From Paraburkholderia sp. FT54 (GTDB lineage: Bacteria > Pseudomonadota > Gammaproteobacteria > Burkholderiales > Burkholderiaceae): a stretch of 64,000 nt of DNA. How positions within the stretch are numbered: the first letter of the stretch is position 1; every line of letters starts with the position of its first letter. The notes beneath the pieces were generated by a model. The model saw nothing but the letters and a program-made list of their open reading frames with translations. It did not search any database and had not been told where the DNA came from. A program made the translations under genes and the position numbers. The stretch lies in the NCBI RefSeq assembly GCF_031585635.1, contig NZ_CP134197.1, positions 62,001 to 126,000 of the forward strand, in the 5' to 3' direction. This document shows, one piece after another, positions 44,743 to 52,921 of the stretch.

Positions 44743-45840
44743 ATGATCGATCTGCGCAGTGACACCCGTAGCCAACCGACTGCGGAAATGCGTCACATCA
44801 TGGCCTCAGCCGATGTTGGGGACGACGTCTACGGCGATGATCCCACCGTCAAGGAGCTGGAGCGCGAAGTCGCGGATCTTCTCGGCAAGGAAGACGCCGT
44901 GTACATGGTCACCGGCACCATGACGAATCAGGTCGCCATCCGCGCTCATACTGAACCAGGCGACGCGGTGTTGTTTGACCAGAATGCACATGTCTATATC
45001 CTCGAAGGCGGCGCATCCGCGGCGATCTCTGGCGTACTCCCGCGTCTCCTTCCTGGCGTCAGGGGCGTCTTCACGGCCCAGGACGTTCTCGACGCGCTGG
45101 GTCGCCCGCATCGGTTCTTCCCAAGTACGATCCCAGCCCCTGTGAAGCTACTCTGCCTCGAGAACACTCACAACGTCGGCGGGGGAAAAATCTGGCCGAT
45201 TGAACAGCTTGCCGAAGTTTGCAATGTCGCACGGTCAAAGGGAATCGCGTTGCACCTGGACGGCGCGCGTCTGTGGCACGCAACGGCGGCGACCCAAATC
45301 CCGGAACGGGAATATGCGAAGCATTTCGATACCGTCAGCGTATGCTTCTCTAAAGGGTTGGGCGCACCGATTGGGTCGGCGCTCGCTGGCCCCCGTGACT
45401 TTATCGATCGCGCACGTCGTTTCAAACAACAGATTGGAGGCGGATTCCGCCAGGCTGGGATCGTAGCCGGCGGCGCGCTCTATGCCCTGCGTCACAATCG
45501 CGAGCGTTTGAAAGAAGATCACGAGCACGCAAGGCTGCTGGCCAACGGGATCGCCGGGCTGCCCGGTATTTCGCTTGATGTCGCGACAGTGGAAACAAAC
45601 ATTGTCCGGTTTGGCATCACGTCCATCGCCGCCGGTGAATTCGTGGAGAAGCTGCACGCCAAAGGACTATACGTTCTTCCTTCGGGCGTGGACGGCGTCC
45701 GCGCAATTCCCTATCTCAACATCTCTCGTGCGCAGATTCTGGACGCAGTCTCGATCATCGCTTCGGTTGCGCAGGAGCACGCCAGCGCCGCAACAAAATC
45801 AGCGTACGAGGCTGGTGCTTCAAACGGAGCAGGGTACTGA
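44743..45840 (+). CDS. ltaE: Threonine aldolase-type PLP enzyme (second copy)
   Basis: 365-residue PLP enzyme of the threonine aldolase family. MIDLRSDTRSQPT opens it, YGDDPTVKELE is conserved, HLDGARL carries Asp173, and FSKGLGAPIG contains Lys204 for PLP. GGAGG lies 5 bases before the ATG at 44743, so this start is preferred although the frame continues upstream through an AraC fragment. It differs clearly from the copy at 8871. It probably splits a beta-hydroxy amino acid to glycine and an aldehyde. Followed after 70 bases by the tautomerase gene. Confidence 0.92.
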   Translation: MIDLRSDTRSQPTAEMRHIMASADVGDDVYGDDPTVKELEREVADLLGKEDAVYMVTGTMTNQVAIRAHTEPGDAVLFDQNAHVYILEGGASAAISGVLPRLLPGVRGVFTAQDVLDALGRPHRFFPSTIPAPVKLLCLENTHNVGGGKIWPIEQLAEVCNVARSKGIALHLDGARLWHATAATQIPEREYAKHFDTVSVCFSKGLGAPIGSALAGPRDFIDRARRFKQQIGGGFRQAGIVAGGALYALRHNRERLKEDHEHARLLANGIAGLPGISLDVATVETNIVRFGITSIAAGEFVEKLHAKGLYVLPSGVDGVRAIPYLNISRAQILDAVSIIASVAQEHASAATKSAYEAGASNGAGY

Positions 45841-45910
45841 ATCTCAAACCCGTTTCCGAATGCTGCCATTGCTTCGCATCCCTCTTATTCACTGCTCAAT
45901 GGAGTTCAAC

Positions 45911-46348
45911 ATGCCAACCTATATCGTTTCCGCAGCCGCGAACCGCCTGACCCAACAGATGAAGCAGGGGATCGCGTCACGTATCACCGAATCTCACAGC
46001 GACGCAACGGGCGCCCACGGATTTTTTGCGCAGGTTATCTTCCAGGACATTGCCGAGGGCAATCACTTTCTCGGCGGAAGTCCGCTGAAGGCCGACCATA
46101 TATACGTCCACGGGCATATACGGGCTGGCCGGACGCCGGATCAGAAGCGGAGTTTGCTGGACGCAATTGTGAGCGTGATCGTGGCGGCGGCCGCCACTGA
46201 GCGCCGCTACGTCTGGGCCTACATTTCCGAGCTGCCTCCTTCGCAGATGGTCGAATACGGAAACGTGCTTCCGGAGCCAGGCCACGAGACCGAATGGCTT
46301 GACTCGTTATCGACCGAAGATAGGGCGTACCTGCTCGGCATCGGTTGA
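45911..46348 (+). CDS. Tautomerase-superfamily protein, cis-CaaD-like
   Basis: 145-residue protein of the tautomerase superfamily. After removal of Met the catalytic Pro1 is exposed (PTYIVSAAANRLT). Numbered from Pro1, all six residues used by cis-3-chloroacrylic acid dehalogenase are present: Pro1, His28, Arg70, Arg73, Tyr103 and Glu114. The segments FFAQVIFQDIAEGNHFLGG and QMVEYGNVLPEPGHETEW also follow cis-CaaD closely. Homologues such as Cg10062 keep the same six residues but are poor dehalogenases, so the true substrate is open. Downstream of ltaE, probably in the same transcript. Confidence 0.88.
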   Translation: MPTYIVSAAANRLTQQMKQGIASRITESHSDATGAHGFFAQVIFQDIAEGNHFLGGSPLKADHIYVHGHIRAGRTPDQKRSLLDAIVSVIVAAAATERRYVWAYISELPPSQMVEYGNVLPEPGHETEWLDSLSTEDRAYLLGIG

Positions 46349-46420
46349 ATGGCTCACATGCAAACCTCGTGAGTTCCCGTTCATTTTTCAGATTGGAGAT
46401 TTGATGGAAAACAAGAACGA

Positions 46421-46493
46421 GGTTTCAGTTAGGCTGAAACCCGCCCTAAAGCATGCAAGGGCGCCGGTCGACTCGATCGCCAGCGAGTCGACC
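46421..46493. terminator. Two hairpins between convergent genes
   Basis: GGTTTCAG/CTGAAACC (46421-46428, 46434-46441) and GGTCGACTCG/CGAGTCGACC (46466-46475, 46484-46493) are perfect stems of 8 and 10 bp. They lie between the convergent tautomerase and siaD genes and could end both transcripts. Neither is followed by a strong T-run. Confidence 0.45.
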
Positions 46494-46515
46494 GCGTACA
46501 GCGACAAGTTGCCGT

Positions 46516-47274
46516 TCAGTCCCCGATCGGCATCGCAGACGAAACCAATTGCGGATCAGCAAACTCCACGCGATTCCGTCCTCCTCGCTTCGCTTTATAC
46601 AAAGCGGAATCTGCCAGGCCGTATGCAGTATCGAAATCGGTTCGAACCGGATTGGCACTGACGCCGAAACTAGCCGTGATGCGACGATTCACAGGCGCAC
46701 CGAAAACATGACTGCCGATCGCCCCGCGCATTTTCTCCGCTAACTGCAGTGCGGTGGCCAGATCATGCCCCGGTAACAGCACGGTAAACTCTTCGCCGCC
46801 CACGCGACCAATGACTCCCTGTTTGCCGACAATGCTCCGCAAGCACTCGACGATGCCGAGTATCACTGCGTCGCCAACAGGATGTCCGAAATCGTCATTT
46901 ACTTTCTTGAACTCATCGATGTCGAGCAAGATCATCACTGCCCGATCGACGCGCAACACCTTGCTCGTCCGTTCGATCACGGCACTGCGGTTCAATACAT
47001 TGGTCAGCGCATCGTGTGTCGCGCGATATTGCAACTGTTGGGTCAGTGCATGCATCTCGCGCTCGGCCCGGTCGCTACGTCCAATCAGGCGGCGCGTTTC
47101 GCGCATCAGGCGTTCGAAATGTCCGATCAACTCAGCTAGCGCCAGGCGACATTGCTGTGCGTCGGCCTCGATATTCGCATGGAGCGCGCGTGCCTTCTCG
47201 AGCGCATCGCTCTCGTTCTGGAACAGGTCCGGAGCGTCATGCGAAGATACGTCCGAAGAGGAAGTGGAAACCAC
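46516..47274 (-). CDS. siaD: Diguanylate cyclase SiaD (GGDEF)
   Basis: 252-residue soluble diguanylate cyclase making c-di-GMP. A helical N-terminus (residues 1-80, with a coiled-coil look) precedes the GGDEF domain, whose signature is GGEEF at 159-163. The inhibitory RxxD site is not present at its usual place before the motif. A GTG at 47274 with AAGGAGG upstream is the start. It is the last gene of the sia operon, 11 bases after siaC. In Pseudomonas, unphosphorylated SiaC activates SiaD; the same logic is expected here. Confidence 0.88.
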   Translation of the reverse strand: MVSTSSSDVSSHDAPDLFQNESDALEKARALHANIEADAQQCRLALAELIGHFERLMRETRRLIGRSDRAEREMHALTQQLQYRATHDALTNVLNRSAVIERTSKVLRVDRAVMILLDIDEFKKVNDDFGHPVGDAVILGIVECLRSIVGKQGVIGRVGGEEFTVLLPGHDLATALQLAEKMRGAIGSHVFGAPVNRRITASFGVSANPVRTDFDTAYGLADSALYKAKRGGRNRVEFADPQLVSSAMPIGD

Positions 47275-47285
47275 CGTGGCCCTCC

Positions 47286-47672
47286 TTATGTCGCAACGGG
47301 GCAATCGGTGAACTGGATCGCCGTGAAATCTGCTTGCAATTCCTCGCCGAATTCGAGAATCGTTTCGTCTTCGGCGTCGCGGTACCATCTCACCAGCACG
47401 CGATTTCCGGATGAAGCCGCCTGATTCAAGGCGTCAAACACGCTGAACAGCATCTTCGTGCTCGAACTGTTGAAGTAAGTCAGGGTGACCTCTACCGTAA
47501 CGAGCGCGTCGTGACAGCTTGCGAGGTACGCGCGAAGCCGCTCGATCACCGGCGCATAGAACGCTGCCGCGTTCTCGGGATAAGACTCTCCCCTGAATGT
47601 CAGCACGTCCTGGTCGAACTGAAAATCGACTTCCGGCGACGTCGTCGTGGCCGCAATATAAAGATTATCCAT
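47286..47672 (-). CDS. siaC: SiaC-family regulatory phosphoprotein (DUF1987)
   Basis: 128 residues with the complete SiaC pattern: TTSPEVDFQFD, GESYPENAAAFYAPV, LTYFNSSSTKML (residues 64-75, the region of the phosphorylated Thr/Ser in Pseudomonas SiaC), WYRDAEDETILEFGEEL. The protein is the switch of the pathway: the SiaB kinase phosphorylates it, the SiaA phosphatase reverses this, and the free form turns on the cyclase SiaD. It lies between siaB and siaD with short gaps (20 and 11 bases). Confidence 0.92.
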   Translation of the reverse strand: MDNLYIAATTTSPEVDFQFDQDVLTFRGESYPENAAAFYAPVIERLRAYLASCHDALVTVEVTLTYFNSSSTKMLFSVFDALNQAASSGNRVLVRWYRDAEDETILEFGEELQADFTAIQFTDCPVAT

Positions 47673-47692
47673 GGCTCGTACTCGTCCCGTGG

Positions 47693-48262
47693 TCAGATGA
47701 TGGTCTTGAGGCAAAACAGCGTGGTTTCCGGGACGTCGACACGCGGATGAAAGGCGAACTCCAGCGGAGCGCTCGCATCGCGGGCCATCGTCAAGAACCC
47801 AAGCCCCGCGCCCTTGCTTTCCTCCGGCGTATCGGAGCGCAGCGATAATTTGTACGCCTGCTTGATTTCTTCAAGCGACATGGTGCACAACGGCTCAAGC
47901 CGTTCGCGCAGATAGTCCACTGCCGTCGTCGCAATGGGATTCACGCACAACATGACGTGATGCTCACCGTCGGTGGTGATGCACACCGCACCTTCACGTA
48001 TGGCGCCACTCTTCCCGGCATCCTCGATGAGCGAATCCGACGAGTAATGAATGATATTCTGCGAGAGTTCGATAAAAGACGAAAACAATTTACGCCGGAT
48101 TGGTGCGCTGATCCCAGCAACTTCCAGCTGCAGTTTCACGACCTCGCTCATCGCCGCAACTATGCTATGGGAGAAGTAACCCTTGTGATAAAAAAGCAGG
48201 TTGCGCCTCTGAGCGAGTTCAAAGAACGCGGCATCCTGATCTAACAGTTCAAACATGTTCAT
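47693..48262 (-). CDS. siaB: SiaB-family protein kinase
   Basis: 189-residue SiaB/DUF6272 protein, a GHKL-like kinase and antagonist of the SiaA phosphatase. Seen are LFYHKGYFSHSIVAAMSE, an N-box-like FSSFIELSQNIIHYS, and the glycine-rich ESKGAGLGFLTMAR near residue 150. It starts 8 bases after the siaA stop, so translation is coupled. By analogy with Pseudomonas it phosphorylates SiaC and so keeps c-di-GMP synthesis low. Confidence 0.9.
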   Translation of the reverse strand: MNMFELLDQDAAFFELAQRRNLLFYHKGYFSHSIVAAMSEVVKLQLEVAGISAPIRRKLFSSFIELSQNIIHYSSDSLIEDAGKSGAIREGAVCITTDGEHHVMLCVNPIATTAVDYLRERLEPLCTMSLEEIKQAYKLSLRSDTPEESKGAGLGFLTMARDASAPLEFAFHPRVDVPETTLFCLKTII

Positions 48263-48270
48263 GAACTACC

Positions 48271-49536
48271 CTAAACGCGAGCAAAAAATAGCGTTACGTC
48301 ATCGCGACGCGCTTGTGCGCCCTGCCAGCCGGCCAACGCGCGCTGCAGGCCATCGCGTATGACGGATAGCGATTGCGCACGGTTCTCGATAATGAGATCG
48401 AGGGCCCGACGCCTCCCAAAAGCAATTTTTCGCGGACCGCCGATCTGATCGATAAGCCCGTCTGTCGAGACGAACAGGAGGCTACCCTGCGGAAGCGCGA
48501 TGGTGTTCAGCGTCCACGCATAGTCCGCCAGACTGTCCACATACCCTACACCCATGCGTTCGCCTGAAATGCTTTCAAAGTGATCGGCATCCGGCCGCAA
48601 AACGTGCAGCGCGATGCGTGCACCGGAAAAATGCAGTCGCCGCTGTGCCGCGTCGAACCAGAAGAAGGCTGCGTCGAGGCCGTCGTTCGACTGCGGCGAC
48701 TCGCCTGTTCCATGCACCTGACCCAGCAACCCCTTGACGTTGCGATTGACAGCTGCCAGAAGGGCGGCTGGGTCGCGCGGCTCGATTCGTTCAAGCGCCT
48801 GCGACAGTGAAGCCGAAGCAAGTAGTGTCATGAAGGCACCGGGCACCCCATGTCCAGTACAGTCGGCTACAGCGCCAAACCATCCATCGGGAAACGAAGC
48901 GAAGTGATAAAAGTCGCCACCCACCACATCACGCGGCTCCCATACCAACGCGGCATCCGGCAACATGGACGACAGCGCGTCGCGCGAAGCGCGCAGCATC
49001 GCTCGCTGGATCACGCTCGCATATTCAATGCTCTGCATGATTTGGCGGTTCTTTTCCGCCTGCATTTCAGCCACGGCACCCAATAGCTGAAAGCCGCTGG
49101 CAAGTCCGACGAATCGGCCCTGTCGTGTCACGATGAATCCGTCGGACAGCGCTTTTTTACCCACCTCAACCGTCTTGAACGTAAGCGCTTCGATGCTCAT
49201 GTCCGCGTCAACGATGAGTGGCTCCTTGTCCATGAACGCGATACAGCTTTTCTTGTCGTAAAGCTCCCGGTGAAACGGTTTGCTCATTTCCGACAGAAGA
49301 ATATCGCGGTTAATCAGTCCGATGGGGCGGTCACCTTCCACCACGGCCAAACTGACCATGTCGCGCCGCGAATAGAAGATCTCCATTGCCAAAGAGTTTG
49401 AATCAGCCGCATCGATGACTGGGACTTCCTGGCAGAGATCGCCCGCGCAACGCGGGCTTCCGGGGACGCCCGGGCGACGAAACTGCGCAAGCGCGGGGTG
49501 CATTTCGAGACTACCCGTTGAACGAGAAATCAGCAC
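48271..49536 (-). CDS. siaA: SiaA-type PP2C phosphatase with N-terminal CBS-like region
   Basis: 421 residues. The C-terminal half is a SpoIIE/PP2C phosphatase: EPRDVVGGDFYHF (about 200-212) and VADCTGHGVPGAFMT (about 223-237) supply the metal-binding aspartates. The N-terminal half (about 35-155) resembles a CBS pair (PIGLINRDILLSEM; DGFIVTRQGRFVGLASGFQL). No membrane segment or HAMP is seen, unlike Pseudomonas SiaA. It should dephosphorylate SiaC in response to a cytoplasmic ligand. Start GTG at 49536, or ATG at 49503; neither has a strong ribosome site. First gene of siaABCD. Confidence 0.87.
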   Translation of the reverse strand: MLISRSTGSLEMHPALAQFRRPGVPGSPRCAGDLCQEVPVIDAADSNSLAMEIFYSRRDMVSLAVVEGDRPIGLINRDILLSEMSKPFHRELYDKKSCIAFMDKEPLIVDADMSIEALTFKTVEVGKKALSDGFIVTRQGRFVGLASGFQLLGAVAEMQAEKNRQIMQSIEYASVIQRAMLRASRDALSSMLPDAALVWEPRDVVGGDFYHFASFPDGWFGAVADCTGHGVPGAFMTLLASASLSQALERIEPRDPAALLAAVNRNVKGLLGQVHGTGESPQSNDGLDAAFFWFDAAQRRLHFSGARIALHVLRPDADHFESISGERMGVGYVDSLADYAWTLNTIALPQGSLLFVSTDGLIDQIGGPRKIAFGRRRALDLIIENRAQSLSVIRDGLQRALAGWQGAQARRDDVTLFFARV

Positions 49537-50472
49537 GCTAAAGGGTCTTTATGTCAGTTTCGTTACACCTGGTAATTAAGGAAAGCCTGCCAAAAAGACA
49601 AGCGTGACGTGGGCGCGCCAGAAGGCCCGTCGCAAACGTTTTCCCCTTGTTATCACTGCCATGTCCTCATTTAAGCTAGCTCGCGTCGCTGCGAGTGTCG
49701 CGTAGTGATGCGAAAGACTACGACCGGACCTGTATCGGGCGCTTACCGCTACCGCCGCGCCGGGACGACGGCAAGGTCGCAGCGGCGAAGAGCAACCAGC
49801 GGAAGAACTAGTCGCATCGTGATGGCGTGTGTTCAATGCATCGGATTTCATCGACACCTGTAGCGGGCGGGTTTGCGACGCCGGTTGAACAAGCACACGA
49901 TTAAGGCTGACGGACATATCCCGAAAGCATTCAGCGCGTGGGAACGTTCCTTCACATGGGCGGCCCGCCAGAATGACGTACTGGCCGCACGGAAAGTCAG
50001 TCCGGGTTTATAGCGGATGATGTCCACGAAAAACTCGCTTCGATTCCTTCTCCCAGATCGGTCTTCGGTACGCCGGAGTCCGGTCCACATGCATTAATTG
50101 ACATCGAGAGCAAAGCTGATAATAATGTCAATTAGAAGCTGGGGGAGCATGCGACGCCCGGCTGGTCACGGCTGCCCATGAGACTGAAAGAGTCTGCTAC
50201 CGCGACGACCGCAGTGGTTCCGATCATGGATGGAAGGTAGTGTGACGTCGGGCGACCAACTCGAAGTGGCATGGTGATCCTTCAATTTCAGGCCTGAAGG
50301 GCGAACGTTTGTTGGAAAGACGTTGCCGCCTCGGCAAGTTTCTCCAGCGGAAGAGAGGGGCAACGATGCAGTGCCTCGCATTTGATCGTTTGCGTTCCCT
50401 GACGAACAGGACCGAACTGCACCGGTTAGTTCGAAATGTTCCACATCCCAATGCCACCCACACCTTGCGCTT
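49537..50472. other. Long divergent intergenic region, siaA / AI-2E transporter
   Basis: About 935 bases with no supported gene; open frames on both strands look like chance. It must hold the siaA promoter. It also contains the striking inverted repeat and promoter-like element at 50095-50134. Confidence 0.5.
50095..50134 (+). promoter_or_regulatory. Promoter-like element inside a 10-bp inverted repeat
   Basis: TAATTGACAT (50095-50104) and ATGTCAATTA (50125-50134) are perfect inverted repeats. Read rightwards, TTGACA at 50098 and AATAAT at 50121 are 17 bases apart, followed by GTCA. The same layout, with TAATGTCA 25 bases after the first T of TTGACA, occurs at 52530 and 59581. The next gene on this strand starts about 340 bases away. 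Confidence 0.6.
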
Positions 50473-51528
50473 ATGACTTTGTACAATCGCCAAGCCCTCT
50501 CATGGGGCGCTGTAGTCTTGACGGTCGCTGTCTTGCTATGGATCTTGCGCCCCGTCCTCGCACCCTTCCTGCTTGGTGGGCTCATCGCATATGTTTTGCA
50601 GCCGGGGGTCGAGTGGCTGGTTCGTCATCGCGCGCCACGCGGGCTCGCGGCGCTCGCGATGATGTTGTTGTTCGGATTGATGGCTGCGCTGCTCGTTCTA
50701 CTCGTGCTTGCCGTGATCCAGAAGGAGGGGCCTGAGCTGATCGGACAGATTCCCTCCCTGGTAGGGAAGCTCAACACGTGGTTGCAACCCAAACTGGCTT
50801 TCCTGGGCCTGAGCTACTCGCTCGATTTGGGCAATGTTCGCGACATGGTGGCGGTGGATCTCAAAGCGAGCGAACAGACAGTCGCGTTGGCTGTGTGGCA
50901 GTCCATGCGCACGAGCGGCAACGTGATGATCACTGTCGTTGGCAACGTCGTGCTGGTGCCGCTCGTGCTGTTCTATCTGCTCTATGACAGACACGAGGCG
51001 TTCGCTCGCCTGGAAAGCTTCGTGCCGCGGCGCTGGCTGGGCAAAACGCGGGAGTTCATGACAGACACAGACCAAATGCTGTCGCAATACCTGCGTGGCC
51101 AGGTACTCGTGATGGGGGTGCTCGCCGCGTTCTATCCGATAGCACTGACGATCGCGGGCTTTGAAATCGCGCTACCCGTCGGTCTTTTTACCGGGCTTGC
51201 GGTGTTCATTCCGTATATCGGATTTGCGACCGGGCTTGTGCTTGCGCTTTTAGCCGCGCTGCTGCAGTTCGGTAGCTGGTATGGTGTCGGCGCGGTGGTC
51301 GTCGTGTACGCCGTCGGCCAGATTCTCGAGAGCTTCATTCTCACGCCACGCCTCGTTGGCGAACGCATCGGCCTGCATCCGCTCGCGGTGATTTTCGCCT
51401 TGCTGGCCTTCGGCCAGTTCTTCGGCTTCTTTGGCGTGCTACTTGCGCTGCCGGCCAGCGCGATCCTGGCGACGGGGCTGCGCGAACTGCGCCGCCGTTA
51501 TCTCGCGAGTGCGCTTTACGGTAGCTGA
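50473..51528 (+). CDS. AI-2E/PerM-family permease
   Basis: 351-residue inner-membrane protein of the AI-2E transporter (PerM/TqsA) family with about eight helices. Typical elements are the N-terminal pair of helices with LRPVLAPFLLGGLIAYVLQP, the soluble middle part, and the C-terminal FIPYIGFATGLVLALLAAL and GQILESFILTPRLVGERIGL segments. Family members have been linked to AI-2 export or to Na+/H+ exchange; which applies here is unknown. No clear ribosome site was seen before the ATG. Confidence 0.85.
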   Translation: MTLYNRQALSWGAVVLTVAVLLWILRPVLAPFLLGGLIAYVLQPGVEWLVRHRAPRGLAALAMMLLFGLMAALLVLLVLAVIQKEGPELIGQIPSLVGKLNTWLQPKLAFLGLSYSLDLGNVRDMVAVDLKASEQTVALAVWQSMRTSGNVMITVVGNVVLVPLVLFYLLYDRHEAFARLESFVPRRWLGKTREFMTDTDQMLSQYLRGQVLVMGVLAAFYPIALTIAGFEIALPVGLFTGLAVFIPYIGFATGLVLALLAALLQFGSWYGVGAVVVVYAVGQILESFILTPRLVGERIGLHPLAVIFALLAFGQFFGFFGVLLALPASAILATGLRELRRRYLASALYGS

Positions 51529-51706
51529 CTCATATTCACAGCACCGCAGTACTGGGCGAGGAGGCCAGGGCGTGGGGCAACACGCGATCCGGCAGCCGTC
51601 TCCCCACTCCTTCGTTGTCGGCGCCGTTTCTCCCGATCACAGCTGCCTCGCTTCTCGTCTTGCCACCCCTCTAGCCGCACCCTGAGGCTGGAATTTGTCC
51701 ACTCGA

Positions 51707-52480
51707 TCAGCGGACAGGCGGTTTTGCTCGACAGGCCTTGGTTTCCGGCTTACCTGCGGGCAATGGCAACTGCGCAATTCGCTCCGCCTCCGCACGCTTC
51801 AGTCCAAGTGCCTGTAGCACGACTACTGCCGCGCGCTCCGCGAAGTTCTGGTCTCCGAGTCCAGATGCCTTCTGCCGCTGGACCGCTGGTGCGACGGAGG
51901 CGGAAGAGTGCAACTCAGCGGCGATCGCCGCGAAGATGATGCCCGTCACGGAAATGAGACACAGAAAGTGGTCCGGCACGACAAAGCGTTTCGCGGAAAT
52001 GCCTCTTTGACTATCGCGCAGCATGCGCTGACCCAGGCCCCAGTTCAGCGCATGCACCGAAAAACCCTCGCGGATCAGGAGTTGTCCCCACACCGGCTCG
52101 CGGCGGGCGCGCATCAGCGTATGACGCACACAGACTGCGACCACTTCGGCCGGGTCGGACAGTCCGCTAGCCAGGCGGTCAAGCGAATCAGCGAACTCCT
52201 CGAACACCCACTCGACGAGTGCGGCGAAGATTCCTTCCTTCGACTCGAAGTGGTTGTAGAAGGAGCCGAAACCGACGTCGGCGGCCTCGGTAATGTCGGT
52301 GATCGCGACTGAACCCATTCCTTTTTCGGCGATTAGCCTGAGCGCAGCGTCGAGCAGCCGGGTACGAGTCTCCCGCTTGCGGCGGGTGCCGCGCGGCTGA
52401 TGCCCTTCGGTCGCCTCGGCCGGAGCTCGCAGCTTTTGTGTGCGCTGCCGGGTCGCACGGGAGTTCGGGGTATCAGGCAT
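51707..52480 (-). CDS. TetR-family regulator, paralogue 1
   Basis: 257-residue TetR regulator. The helix-turn-helix is RLIAEKGMGSVAITDITEA followed by ADVGFGSFYNHFESKEG, and a ligand domain with HTLMRARREPVWGQLLIREG follows. It shares most of the DNA-binding part with the TetR at 58756. An ATG at 52507 is possible, but the deduced promoter would place the transcript start at that codon. ATG 52480 with GGAG upstream is preferred. Divergent to the RND efflux operon, which it probably represses. Confidence 0.88.
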   Translation of the reverse strand: MPDTPNSRATRQRTQKLRAPAEATEGHQPRGTRRKRETRTRLLDAALRLIAEKGMGSVAITDITEAADVGFGSFYNHFESKEGIFAALVEWVFEEFADSLDRLASGLSDPAEVVAVCVRHTLMRARREPVWGQLLIREGFSVHALNWGLGQRMLRDSQRGISAKRFVVPDHFLCLISVTGIIFAAIAAELHSSASVAPAVQRQKASGLGDQNFAERAAVVVLQALGLKRAEAERIAQLPLPAGKPETKACRAKPPVR

Positions 52481-52507
52481 CGCGGCTCCAGTTTTCTGTA
52501 TTGCCAT

Positions 52508-52562
52508 ATTTTAGATTTATACGTCATAGTTGACAATATCATCATTTATAGATTTAATGTCA
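52508..52562. promoter_or_regulatory. Overlapping divergent promoters, tetR1 / RND operon
   Basis: Rightward: TTGACA (52530-52535), 17 bases, TTTAAT (52553-52558). Leftward: TTGTCA (complement of 52531-52536), 17 bases, TAAAAT (complement of 52508-52513). The two -35 boxes overlap by five bases. TAGATTTA occurs twice (52512-52519, 52549-52556) as a possible repressor site. The layout is repeated at 59559-59613. Confidence 0.7.
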
Positions 52563-52921
52563 CTGTCGCGAACGGATTGGTGACGGCGTGGACAGACGAA
52601 TCTGGTTGCGACGGTGCCCGGAACAGGATGCTGCAGCGCCGGAGAGGAGTCAGCCACTGCCGTCCAGATCCATCAGCGCCGGGCCGGGGGAGGAGCTGTT
52701 TTACGCTCGGTCGCTGGCTGTTTCGTGCGAGTGACCGCATGCGATGACGAAGTACGAAGAGTTGCAAGCGGTTGTATCAGACGCAGCGAGTAGGAATACT
52801 AAGTTACAGGCATGCCGGATCGAGCGCTAATGCATTTGGCGAAGCATGCTGCCAGACACACCGTGTCTTCCGATGCCTCGCCCTTTCTTATTGCTGGACC
52901 ATCACCTGTCTTGTGAACATC
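52563..52921 (+). other. Long leader between promoter and RND adaptor gene
   Basis: About 360 bases lie between the deduced promoter and the first codon of the efflux operon. No gene with a good start was found. It is GC-rich at first and could fold, but no known riboswitch or leader peptide was recognised. Confidence 0.4.

Noticed and set aside
44428-45840. A genuine AraC-aldolase fusion protein
   Set aside because: The AraC part lacks its second HTH and its N-terminal domain, and a strong internal ribosome site marks a separate aldolase start.
46404-46661. Short open frame with a ribosome-site-like GGAG overlapping the 3' end of siaD
   Set aside because: More than half is antisense to siaD and it reads through two terminator-like hairpins; no family resemblance.
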